DNA of 64,000 nucleotides from Verrucomicrobium sp. (GTDB taxonomy: Bacteria; Verrucomicrobiota; Verrucomicrobiia; Methylacidiphilales; UBA1321), in contig JAFIGT010000042.1 of NCBI GenBank assembly GCA_017849585.1, positions 124,001-188,000 on the forward strand, read 5' to 3'. The translations under genes were made by a program, and so were the position numbers. The notes under the pieces are model-generated. The model had not been told where the DNA came from, did no database searches, and saw only the letters and a list, made by a program, of their open reading frames with translations. This document shows positions 55,733 to 63,986 of the stretch, piece by piece; within the stretch, counting starts at the first letter, position 1, and each line of letters begins with the position of its first letter.

Positions 55733-57781
55733 ATGAGTGATTATTTCACAATTAATAAACGACTGATTGCTGGGATACTTACCAAATATCGGACAACGCT
55801 GGATGCCTTTTGTGAATTGGTTACCAATTCAATTCAGGGAAAAGCCAAAAATATTTGGATCGAAATTGCTACGACCGAAATTTTGTCAGGTACTGTTGGT
55901 TCAAATTATAAAAAAATTCAAATAAAGGACGATGGCGTAGGCGTTTCTAAAAGTGAATTTAAAGCCAAAATTCTTGATATTGCTACAGACTCAAAAAAGG
56001 AACAAGGAGGGAAGGGTGTAGGTCGTTTCGCCGCGCTACAATTAGGCTCTAAGATGATGATCGAAACGATATCCAAAGATCCTTTAGATAATAGATACTA
56101 CAAAGCTGAACTGGTCGTTGATACCAAGCAATGGATTGACTCGAAGCCACTTTATGAAATTCCACTAAATGTAATATTTACAGAGGCTTCGCCTAGTAGT
56201 GTAACCGGATATTCTGTCGCGATTGATAATTTTTATTCAGCTAGCGAAACTAAACTCGAAAAACATCTCAGAATGCTAAAGTGTTTTGGGACTGATGAGT
56301 TCGAGAGGATATTATTTGAACGATACACAGATGTTATTTTAAGGGAGCAGGTATATTTCCATGTCAATGGAAAAAAAATAGATGCAAAAAATTATCTGAT
56401 AGGAGAAGTAGAATCATCTACCGCTACTTTTACAGCCCATGATGCTATCGAGCACGAATTATCTTTTCAGTACATGCAGGTAAAGGGGAATGTAAAAAAA
56501 CATAAAGTGTTCCTTAGGGTTCAAAACGGCACTATCTCTACCGTGGCGCATTCATATGACTATGCGGGAGATATTCCTGCAGATAATCAATGGATTATGT
56601 TTGTTGATTCACCTTATTTTGGAACAGATACAGATAGTTGTCGGGGACTATTTATGTCTGAGCTAAACCCAGACACGCCACTTATTACGTCAAAAATAAA
56701 AGAATCAATAGACACATTTTTTTCAAAGAAATATGAAAAATACTACGATTTCACCGCGAATCTAAAGAGTGATTCAGCGTATCCCTACCGCGAGAAGGCT
56801 CCTTCATCATCCTCAAAAAGTTCAGTCTTCAACCAACTGGCTTATTATATCGAAGAGGAACACCACCTCTTGAAAAAAAGAAGTGATCTAAGAAATTTGG
56901 TATATGGGCTTATCGATCGCTCTTTGAATATTGGCGGATACAATGAACTAATTACTACCGTCTTGAATATTAATGGTCCAACAGTTACGAAGTTTAAAGA
57001 ACTACTAGAGCAAGTGGATGTAGAGGATGTGGTTACTTTTTGCGATGAAGTTAGAGTGAAGGAGCAATTTTTAGATTTCCTTTTTAAAATCAATTACGAA
57101 AAAATCTCAAACTATGTTTATGAGCGATCTCAGCTGCACAAGATCGTACAAAAAAACTTATGGATCTTTGGAGAACAATACAATAATAGCCCTATTCTAT
57201 TTTCGGATAAGAATCTACAGAATAATCTGATACATATTCGTAGCAGCTTATTTAATTATGCTCCTACGGTGGAGGATGATAATGTTGTTGACAGCTTTGA
57301 TGAAGATCTTAAAGACATCACCGATTTATTTTTCTTTAATGAGAAGATAGTTGGTGACGCTCAAAAAGAAATAATGATAGTCGAGTTAAAAGCTCCAAGA
57401 GTTAAGTTAAATCAGAAAGAACTTAGTCAGGCCGAGCGTTATGCTTTTCAGATTAGAAGTACAGCCGCATTTCCTGATGGATTAGTTTATAAGATTATTT
57501 TGATTGGGTCTGATATTGCTCCATTCGTAAGAGAGAAACATGCTCAGATTGACCCCCGAAATCCCTTTCTTGTCTATCGGACGGCATCTCCTAAAATAGT
57601 GGAAGTTTGGGCCATGAAATGGTCTGACCTCATCGACGTAAACCACCGCAAGCTCTCATATATGAGTAACCAGCTTAAGACAAAAGATCGGGAAGTAAGC
57701 GAGTATTGGCAGGCTAATTATGGAGAGGTGCCGACAAAAGGAATTTTTTCGAGCCTTGAAAATGATAAGAGGGATGACTAG
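55733..57781 (+). CDS. GHKL-type ATPase fused to Shedu/DUF4263-like PD-(D/E)XK nuclease
   Basis: 682 residues. The N-terminus is a GHKL ATPase: Glu28 and Asn32 in FCELVTNSIQ (Mg-binding N-box), KDDGVGVS (G1) and GGKGVGRFAA (G2 lid), followed by an S5-like transducer region to about 250. This resembles MORC/Hsp90-type ATPases. The C-terminus has LHKIVQKNLWIFGEQY, an Asp in ITDLFFF, then Glu551-x-Lys553 in IVELKAPR and a Gln in AERYAFQI. These match the Shedu/DUF4263 nuclease order (D, ExK, Q). The gene is strikingly AT-rich compared with the chromosome and stands alone next to the integration junction. An ATP-gated anti-phage nuclease is the best guess, but this is inference. Confidence 0.8.
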   Translation: MSDYFTINKRLIAGILTKYRTTLDAFCELVTNSIQGKAKNIWIEIATTEILSGTVGSNYKKIQIKDDGVGVSKSEFKAKILDIATDSKKEQGGKGVGRFAALQLGSKMMIETISKDPLDNRYYKAELVVDTKQWIDSKPLYEIPLNVIFTEASPSSVTGYSVAIDNFYSASETKLEKHLRMLKCFGTDEFERILFERYTDVILREQVYFHVNGKKIDAKNYLIGEVESSTATFTAHDAIEHELSFQYMQVKGNVKKHKVFLRVQNGTISTVAHSYDYAGDIPADNQWIMFVDSPYFGTDTDSCRGLFMSELNPDTPLITSKIKESIDTFFSKKYEKYYDFTANLKSDSAYPYREKAPSSSSKSSVFNQLAYYIEEEHHLLKKRSDLRNLVYGLIDRSLNIGGYNELITTVLNINGPTVTKFKELLEQVDVEDVVTFCDEVRVKEQFLDFLFKINYEKISNYVYERSQLHKIVQKNLWIFGEQYNNSPILFSDKNLQNNLIHIRSSLFNYAPTVEDDNVVDSFDEDLKDITDLFFFNEKIVGDAQKEIMIVELKAPRVKLNQKELSQAERYAFQIRSTAAFPDGLVYKIILIGSDIAPFVREKHAQIDPRNPFLVYRTASPKIVEVWAMKWSDLIDVNHRKLSYMSNQLKTKDREVSEYWQANYGEVPTKGIFSSLENDKRDD

Positions 57782-57822
57782 GTTATTCCGCTTTCGGATG
57801 CGGATAATGCTGCTGTGACCGA

Positions 57823-57996
57823 CTAAACCATCCTGTCGGACACCATAATCATTTTGATATACGGTTCGTCCTCCCTGCGGTCCTCTTCTTTCATCTCCTG
57901 CACAAACTGAATCCCACATCCCAACAGCACATTGTATAGAGCAGTCAGTCTTTCCCCCTCAATCGTCACCACATGACCACTGTACGTCAGGACGAC
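57823..57996 (-). other. Open frame continuing past the TAG stop of the 62-aa gene
   Basis: After the TAG at 57997-57999 the same frame stays open for 57 codons: VVLTYSGHVVTIEGERLTAL then a helical, acidic stretch (EMKEEDRREDEPY) ending at TAG 57823-57825. The composition looks protein-like. It may be the second half of a gene split by a nonsense mutation, a readthrough extension, or a separately started small protein (GTG at about 57970). Confidence 0.45.
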
Positions 57997-58185
57997 CTAC
58001 GTAGCCTTCTTGTTTCTTCGCACGGCGTACAAGTACATATACTGAAACGCTTCCTCTGATCCGTCCAACCGACGTAAACTCAACATGAGTTCCCGGTTTA
58101 TCGGTGCTGGCTGGTCGCTTCCATAAGCGGGCACTTTATTTGGGTCTGTCTCGCCCGCGAATTTATCGAATTTTTCCACAGCCAT
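57997..58185 (-). CDS. Small protein downstream of relaxase (62 aa)
   Basis: Starts at an ATG with AAAGG upstream, four bases after the relaxase stop, so it is in the relaxase operon. The sequence MAVEKFDKFAGETDPNKVPA is followed by a short region ending in basic RRNKKAT. I do not recognise the family. The frame continues after its TAG stop (see 57823-57996), so the full protein may have been about 120 residues. Confidence 0.6.
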   Translation of the reverse strand: MAVEKFDKFAGETDPNKVPAYGSDQPAPINRELMLSLRRLDGSEEAFQYMYLYAVRRNKKAT

Positions 58186-58189
58186 AATT

Positions 58190-61069
58190 TTACCTTTCTA
58201 CCTGTTGTTTCATTTCCTGTTTCGGACTGCCTATGAGCAATTCCCGTATCCGCAAATGACGCCACGCCGTCAACGCCGTCTCCAAGATTCTTCGCGGAAC
58301 ATCACGAAATTCATGACCCGCACGCAACCAGTATCCTTTGCGTTGCCCGACAATCTTCGGTACCCAATCTGGCCGCAAATCCAGCGCAGCTAACCGTTCG
58401 CCGGAATTTCCGAACCCCTTCAGCAATTCCTCCTTATCAGGAGTATGGACCACACAACTTTTGCGGCCCCGCGACGTGCTCACATAGCCTGCCTTACGAT
58501 CCAATCTCGCCGCCCCCACAATTACATGATCCTTCGTTAACCCCTGGGATTTATGACTGGTGACGACGTACCCGTGGTTCAACGACCGAAAGCCCGCCGG
58601 AATTGTGGCATTGACCGTTACCTTCTGTTTCTGGATTTCCTTGAGCTGACTGATCTCGATACTTCCATCTTCGTTCACTTTCCTGACATCCCAAATCTCC
58701 CCGTTGATTAACCCTGCCTGCTTGTCATTAGCCCCCACCAATAGTTTTTCTCCCACCGCTATTTCGATCTCCCGCGCCTCACCTACCTCCATTCTCTCCG
58801 CTGTGTCCGGCGTCAGTTCGATTTCATTTATCTCCCCACGGTAGTTTTTCAGATGGATGATCTTCTTGTAACAGGTCCGAGCACTTGCCGCTCCCGACCG
58901 ATTCTGATGCTCCGTCTTGTGTTCCCGCAATTCTGTTCCCAGGATTTCATAACTCCGGGATTTTTCCCCACCCTTCACTTTTTGGGTGAACGTTACCAAC
59001 TGGCCCACACGGTAATTTTTCAAACTCTTCTTCTGTTGGATCGTCAAATTCAAACTCTGGGACACCACCATCGTCGTGCCGGAACCGAGCAAGCCGGACT
59101 GTTTCAATCCCTCCCGAATTTCCCGCGTCATGATCCGCCCTTCCTCATGTGTCGGAGCCACCGCAATCACATCTCCTTTTCCCTCTTTTCCCAACAGTCG
59201 CAAAAAATCTGTTGCCGCGTTTTTGAGATATTTACCCTTGCCCTCACGAATCCATCCCAGCCCGTCCAAGTCCTCAAATCCGCCCCGCACATCGCCCATC
59301 GCCATCCGCTTTTCCGCTGCACGATATTCCAAATCCTGTTGTCGCCAGATTTCCCTTAACTCTTCCTTCTGTATGGCCGAGTGCGTTTCCAGTATCCGCA
59401 GGAAATCTCCCGCCTCGACCGAGACGTGTTGTTTTGTATCTCCCACGAAGATCACCCGCGAATTGGATTGCTTCGCCAGTTGCAGCAGTTGTGCTCCCTG
59501 TTTGTTCGACTGCAAACCGGACTCGTCCACAATCAATACGGAGCCTTCCTTGAGGCCGTCCTTTTTCGCTACGATGAGAAATTTCGCTACCGTTGCCGCA
59601 TTCCCGAATCCCTCCCGGATCAATACATCCTTGGCCGCATTCGTCGGCGACAGATAAATGGTTTCGTGTCCGGCTTCGGTCAACCCGCGGTTCAATTCCT
59701 GCAACGTCGTCGTTTTCCCCGCTCCGGCAACGCCACGAAAGGAAATGACGCCGTTTCTCGATTTCAGGATATTCAGCACCGTCTTCGCTTGAGCTTTCGA
59801 TAATTTTCCAATGGGAATAAAAGGTAATTCCCTGAACGGTCTGAACCGTCCGTTGCTTTCATTCACCCGGTTCACCGACCATTGTTCCAGAGCCAGTCCT
59901 TCCTTTTTCGTAAACAGCGCCGAGAGCGGTTCCTTTTCCTCCAGCCGTATTAATCCTTCTCCGGCCAATTCTAACTTCAACTCATCCAGACCGACCCGCC
60001 CCAAACGCATGTTCAACGCCTCTGCCAGCACTCCATGCCCCGGCAAAACCGATGCCCGTTCGTACAGATGATTCACCGCCACCGCCAAAGCTTGCCTCTC
60101 CTGTGGCGACGCAGACGACTCCTGTCCATCGCGACAGTGGCCTCTGGTTTCATTCACCAATTGATGCAATTCCTCCTCTTCTTTTTCCAATAGTTGCCTG
60201 ATTTGCCTCGCTCTTACCTCCGGCGTCGTGGTTTCCGCCATGTGCGTTTTGCGCCGCGTTTCCCGGCTGATTTGCGATACTTCCCTTGTTGTCGGCTCCC
60301 GACCGTTGGCTTCCTTGAATTTCTCAATCCCTTCCTCGACTTCCTTTCGACGCTTTGAAAACCGTTCCAAGATTTCACCGGATACCCCCTTGATCTCAAA
60401 ACCGATGATGGCGTTTTTTTCGTCCCGCTTTTCCTCAATCCCATATCCCAGTTCCAAGCAAGCTCCCGCCAGTTCGTTTTGATAAACCTTACCGGCATAA
60501 CGGATCGCCCTGACCATCTCACTTTCAGTCAAGGCGTACCGCTTTCCATCCGGGGTCATCGTCACGTTGGCGATCACGAAATGCGAGTGCAACTGCGGGT
60601 CCAGGGTGCGGCTGGCGTCATGGGTGAATTTCGCCGCGCATAAATTGCCGGTACATTCCGCCTCCCGTCCCAACCCCGCACGCCGGGCCGCGAATTGCTC
60701 CAACTCCCGGAACCCAACCATCACCGCCTTTTCGTGCGCTTGCCTCAAACGGTCGTCGTTCATCATGACCGCCATGATGCTGACGGATTTTTGGGCACTA
60801 CATTGGAAATCGAAAAAGCGTACATCGCCCTTGCCGTCCTTCGTTCCTTTTCTTCGGCGCGGCGTCAACTTTTCCCGGCCATCCGGCGTTTTGTGATTAC
60901 GCAAATTCTCAAAACACTTGTCCCCACTCCGAATCTCCCGTCCCTCGATGCCGAAGGCAGCGGCACCCCGCCCGACCCATTGCCCGACCACCTGACCGTC
61001 TTTCTCGTAATAATCGTTGGCCGTCAGATGTTCATCAAGGTAGGCGCGACCCTCGTAAATTTTTGCCAT
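58190..61069 (-). CDS. MOBF relaxase-helicase (TrwC/TraI type)
   Basis: From the ATG at 61069 (MAKIYEGRAYLDEHLTANDY) the product has 959 residues. The relaxase domain (about 1-300) has the N-terminal tyrosine pair YY (about 20-21), His150 in FTHDAS and the His pair in PQLHSHFVIAN (about 161 and 163), which form the metal site. The helicase half has Walker A GVAGAGKTTTLQE (about 445), Walker B VLIVDESGL, and VVTSHKSQGLTKDHV with VSTSRGRKSCVV near the end, typical of SF1 RecD-like helicases. It nicks oriT and unwinds the strand to be transferred. An upstream ATG at 61078 is too close to the GAGAG ribosome site. Confidence 0.93.
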   Translation of the reverse strand: MAKIYEGRAYLDEHLTANDYYEKDGQVVGQWVGRGAAAFGIEGREIRSGDKCFENLRNHKTPDGREKLTPRRRKGTKDGKGDVRFFDFQCSAQKSVSIMAVMMNDDRLRQAHEKAVMVGFRELEQFAARRAGLGREAECTGNLCAAKFTHDASRTLDPQLHSHFVIANVTMTPDGKRYALTESEMVRAIRYAGKVYQNELAGACLELGYGIEEKRDEKNAIIGFEIKGVSGEILERFSKRRKEVEEGIEKFKEANGREPTTREVSQISRETRRKTHMAETTTPEVRARQIRQLLEKEEEELHQLVNETRGHCRDGQESSASPQERQALAVAVNHLYERASVLPGHGVLAEALNMRLGRVGLDELKLELAGEGLIRLEEKEPLSALFTKKEGLALEQWSVNRVNESNGRFRPFRELPFIPIGKLSKAQAKTVLNILKSRNGVISFRGVAGAGKTTTLQELNRGLTEAGHETIYLSPTNAAKDVLIREGFGNAATVAKFLIVAKKDGLKEGSVLIVDESGLQSNKQGAQLLQLAKQSNSRVIFVGDTKQHVSVEAGDFLRILETHSAIQKEELREIWRQQDLEYRAAEKRMAMGDVRGGFEDLDGLGWIREGKGKYLKNAATDFLRLLGKEGKGDVIAVAPTHEEGRIMTREIREGLKQSGLLGSGTTMVVSQSLNLTIQQKKSLKNYRVGQLVTFTQKVKGGEKSRSYEILGTELREHKTEHQNRSGAASARTCYKKIIHLKNYRGEINEIELTPDTAERMEVGEAREIEIAVGEKLLVGANDKQAGLINGEIWDVRKVNEDGSIEISQLKEIQKQKVTVNATIPAGFRSLNHGYVVTSHKSQGLTKDHVIVGAARLDRKAGYVSTSRGRKSCVVHTPDKEELLKGFGNSGERLAALDLRPDWVPKIVGQRKGYWLRAGHEFRDVPRRILETALTAWRHLRIRELLIGSPKQEMKQQVER

Positions 61070-61119
61070 CGTGAACATACTCTCAAATCTATTTACCTAG
61101 TGTTCGGTCACCCTTCAGC

Positions 61120-61156
61120 GCTTCATTTGCACTTTTTTCAAAAGGGCAAATGAAGC
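61120..61156. other. Near-perfect 17-bp hairpin: oriT candidate
   Basis: GCTTCATTTGC and GCAAATGAAGC pair perfectly. One A/G mismatch further in, CTTTT pairs with AAAAG, leaving a three-base loop. It is 51 bp upstream of the relaxase start in the divergent control region, where MOBF oriT hairpins usually lie. A second small hairpin CTAAGC/GCTTAG is at 61195-61209. Confidence 0.5.
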
Positions 61157-61230
61157 TGTTTTCTCTTTCTGCTTAGGCAGCAGACGCAATATCTCTAAGC
61201 CGAGCTTAGATGGAGAAATGCGATGCGAGA

Positions 61231-61346
61231 TTTTCATCACTAGTCATCACTCATCTCCAGTTCTCATCAGATGTGCCATCACTTTTCTCCGCTGTTCATC
61301 ACCTATCATTACTCGAAACACTACCTTTCATCGCTCGACATCACTT
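61231..61346 (+). repeat. Phased CATCAC direct repeats (iteron-like array)
   Basis: CATCAC or a one-base variant starts at 61235, 61245, 61265, 61277, 61297, 61307, 61329 and 61339. Most gaps are close to multiples of 10 bp, so the copies lie near one face of the helix. The array stands just upstream of the 118-aa/ParA-like operon. It is a probable binding site for the 118-aa protein or another element-encoded factor. Confidence 0.65.
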
Positions 61347-61417
61347 TTCACTAATAGATCGGCACTAAACGACGATTGTTTACATTGCGCACATTATAAA
61401 CGAAGGATCATAACTCG

Positions 61418-61774
61418 ATGTACGGAATACCTTATCGCTCGCAATTTGAGCCCCACTACGAACTTATCCGTGATGAACGACGTGCACGAAAGACGTGGAG
61501 GGACATCGCCGACAGGCTCAAACAGGAGCATGGACTCGATACCACCGGCAAAGTTGTCCAAGCATGGTTCAAACGCCGCCAGAAACGTCAATCTCTACCA
61601 TTGGGGTTTGAGGAAACTACACCGCAAACCAAACCCGGTAGAGACGGCGGACTGAAAAGGCCCGACATCAAACGAATCGAAAAGTTATTGAAAGCTCCCG
61701 CCGCTCCTTCCACGTCTTCTGATAAGTGGAATTTCGGGATCAGTCCCACCAATCCAACCCTCACCAAAAAATAA
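61418..61774 (+). CDS. Putative DNA-binding protein, first gene of ParA-like operon (118 aa)
   Basis: A basic protein with a helix-turn-helix-like segment, TWRDIADRLKQEHGLDTTGK followed by VVQAWFKRRQKR, and a flexible Pro/Thr/Lys-rich tail. No family was recognised. It lies directly downstream of the CATCAC array and six bases before the ParA-like gene, the position of a centromere- or operator-binding adaptor such as StbA in MOBF plasmids. That comparison is by layout, not by sequence homology. Confidence 0.6.
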   Translation: MYGIPYRSQFEPHYELIRDERRARKTWRDIADRLKQEHGLDTTGKVVQAWFKRRQKRQSLPLGFEETTPQTKPGRDGGLKRPDIKRIEKLLKAPAAPSTSSDKWNFGISPTNPTLTKK

Positions 61775-61780
61775 AATCCT

Positions 61781-62542
61781 ATGAACAAACACATCGTATT
61801 CACCCAGGGCAACAAGGGCGGTACCGGCAAAACCACGATTCTGTCTACCCTCATTGACTGGTATCGCCACCACGAGATTCCCATAGAAACAGTGGATTTC
61901 GACAGCGAAAACCGGAACAACGCCGGCTTGTCATTTTTCCACAAAGATGCCGAGAAGATTGATGTTCACATGAGAGAGGGCCTTGACGCTTTTTTCAAAA
62001 TTGCCGATGAGACCGAAGCCGCCGTCATCGTGGTCGATATGGGTGCCGGTTTCGGTCGACAAACCTCTGACTGGTTCAACGCCGCCTACGACGATTGTAG
62101 CGCCCAAGGGATCACCTTTACCTCCATTGGCGTTATCACCGATGATCCCGGTTCCGTTACCGGACTGCTCACTTGGGCACAGTTCTTGAAGGACCGGGTT
62201 AAATATGTGGTAGTGCTCAACGAGCAGTACAGCGAACGGGCTGATTTCAGCTTTTGGAAAGATACGACCGAGGCGGACCAGTTCCGCAAGATTGCCAGCC
62301 CGGAAATCATCCGCTTCCTGTCCATCAATCCCGAACTGCAACAGAACCTGCGCAATTACGGCGAATCGCTTTACCGCGTGGCCAAACACTTGACGGACAT
62401 CCCGGAATTACAAGGCACTATCAATGCGGTGCGAGCCAATCGCGTGATTCGCGCCGCCTTCGCCGAGTTTGACCGGGTTAAGCCTCTACTGTTGCCCGCC
62501 ATCGACGAGTTGCCGGGCAACGAAAAGAAAGGCCACCGATGA
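61781..62542 (+). CDS. ParA-like P-loop ATPase (TraL/StbB type)
   Basis: 253 residues with a deviant Walker A, NKGGTGKTT (residues 11-19), TVDFDSENRNNAG (the A' region) and VIVVDMGAGFG (Walker B). The rest follows the MinD/ParA fold. Such ATPases move or position plasmids and mobile elements, and several conjugative systems carry a ParA-like TraL or StbB protein beside the relaxase. The stop overlaps the next start by four bases, so translation is coupled to the 168-aa gene. Confidence 0.85.
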   Translation: MNKHIVFTQGNKGGTGKTTILSTLIDWYRHHEIPIETVDFDSENRNNAGLSFFHKDAEKIDVHMREGLDAFFKIADETEAAVIVVDMGAGFGRQTSDWFNAAYDDCSAQGITFTSIGVITDDPGSVTGLLTWAQFLKDRVKYVVVLNEQYSERADFSFWKDTTEADQFRKIASPEIIRFLSINPELQQNLRNYGESLYRVAKHLTDIPELQGTINAVRANRVIRAAFAEFDRVKPLLLPAIDELPGNEKKGHR

Positions 62543-63045
62543 ACACTAACCCCATCCCTGTTGTGACCAATCGCGCTAGGCTGCGTTATACCAATCTCTT
62601 TTTTCGGCGCGGGCGGCGGGCGGATATTTTGAGCCGTATCAACCAAGCCAGTTTCTATGAACTCAACCGGTTGATTCTGGCGCGATCACTGGAAAGCTCC
62701 AGTCTCAAGCCCCGGTCTTTCCTCCTGAAAGCTCTGGACGAACGAATCGACCATTGGAATAGAGCCAGCCAGATATTGAAGGAACTCGACGTTTGCAAAA
62801 CGTCTCACGCCACAGTTGCTCAAGTGCTGGAATGCGCCCGATATGCCATGTACTTTCTCTGGTTGGAACCCGACTACAGATCGGCAAAGCCCATTGAAAA
62901 AGAGGCCTTCCTTCAACGCTTGCAAGGACTTCATCCCACAGATCACATACTGGCCTACACGTCCAACCTGACTCTTTACTGCGGTGGCAAGGAAACCCCA
63001 TTGAAACGATTCGATGCGAACGAGCCATCCGGCGAGGAATCATGA
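62539..63045 (+). CDS. Hypothetical protein in ParA-like operon (168 aa)
   Basis: Starts inside the end of the ParA-like gene (ATGA overlap). The product is helical, basic at the N-terminus (RARLRYTNLFFRRGRRADIL) and acidic at the end. No motif or family is recognised. Its own stop overlaps the following start by ATGA, so the three genes form a tightly coupled unit, suggesting a complex. Confidence 0.7.
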   Translation: MNTNPIPVVTNRARLRYTNLFFRRGRRADILSRINQASFYELNRLILARSLESSSLKPRSFLLKALDERIDHWNRASQILKELDVCKTSHATVAQVLECARYAMYFLWLEPDYRSAKPIEKEAFLQRLQGLHPTDHILAYTSNLTLYCGGKETPLKRFDANEPSGEES

Positions 63046-63689
63046 CCACCAACCTTGATGCCCTCAGAAAGTTTGTTCAGGCCAATACTCCCGAACGGCT
63101 CGCCGATTTCGACGGTTTTTTGCTGCGTTACAAGGGGCTGCCCCACGATGACGACATTCTGTTGCTCATTGAAGCGATGGGTTGGAATTCCGTCATCTGT
63201 GAACAGATTCCCGGCCAATTAAGCGACTTGCTTAAACAAACCGAAGCTGCGGTCCAATCTTTGAATCAGGCCGTAACCAAGGCTGGAAATACCGCAACTG
63301 CCATCGGCACCGGCATGGAACAACTGGATCAGAGAGTTGCCAGCGCCATTACCAATATTAATACCAGCGAACTAGCGAAAAAATTCTTGGGAGAAGTTGC
63401 CGGAGTGCTAGCCCACACGAAGACCGCAAATGAACTGCTTATCCAAAACGCTGAGGCCGCTCAAAAAGCCAACAAGTTTCTTACCCGGTCTTTCGTTATA
63501 TATATCTTATTGGCCGGGATCATTGTCGGCTTGCTCGCTGGTTGGCAGTTGCAACGTGTTCTGGACCGACCTCTAGTGCACGATATGGCAGTGAGGTATT
63601 TGCTTCCGTCGAAATACGCAAGCAATTCCGTTCCTCTCGCCATCGTCAGAGCCTCTCGAATAAGCGGCGTCTACACCCTCCTCCTTTGA
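63042..63689 (+). CDS. Membrane-anchored coiled-coil protein in ParA-like operon (215 aa)
   Basis: Residues 1-60 are a small acidic domain, 55-145 a helical Ala/Gln/Asn-rich coiled coil (TEAAVQSLNQAVTKAGNTAT) and about 150-168 one membrane helix (FVIYILLAGIIVGLLAGWQL). The tail after the helix is short. It could tether the ParA-like complex to the inner membrane. No homologue is recognised. An opposite-strand frame overlaps its last 117 bases, so the true 3' end could differ. Confidence 0.7.
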   Translation: MTTNLDALRKFVQANTPERLADFDGFLLRYKGLPHDDDILLLIEAMGWNSVICEQIPGQLSDLLKQTEAAVQSLNQAVTKAGNTATAIGTGMEQLDQRVASAITNINTSELAKKFLGEVAGVLAHTKTANELLIQNAEAAQKANKFLTRSFVIYILLAGIIVGLLAGWQLQRVLDRPLVHDMAVRYLLPSKYASNSVPLAIVRASRISGVYTLLL

Positions 63690-63839
63690 TAAAGGGGTGA
63701 AATCGATTTTAGTGAATTGGGAAAGCATTTGGACATCCAATCCGCACGGTACCTTCTTTTCGTAAATATACTCCCGGATAGCTTCCAGAGGATCGAAATA
63801 ATAGCCAATAGGCGCTTCCCCGTAAGGCGCAAATGCTCT

Positions 63840-63986
63840 TTACTCGGTTTCTCCCCAGAGAATCCTGCCTGCAAATCCTTGAAAACTCAGGGATATGGAG
63901 CCGTTTATTGTTACCCGGATTTTTATTTTTGACTGCTGAAAACGCAAGTCATTGGAAATCAAAACGGCGACCTCAACGGGAGTCAT
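63840..63986 (-). CDS. Possible 48-aa small protein
   Basis: ATG at 63986, stop TAA at 63840-63842. The product MTPVEVAVLISNDLRFQQSK continues with alternating strands and ends FAGRILWGETE. The same frame remains open after the TAA for 89 more codons (63573-63839: APYGEAPIGYYFDPLEAIRE and onward). This suggests one gene with a stop mutation, or a remnant. The rest of the window's right end shows nothing else convincing. Confidence 0.35.
   Translation of the reverse strand: MTPVEVAVLISNDLRFQQSKIKIRVTINGSISLSFQGFAGRILWGETE

Noticed and set aside
61231-61346. CRISPR array from short repeats
   Set aside because: The repeat is only six bases with about 4-bp gaps, so it is an iteron or operator pattern, not a CRISPR.
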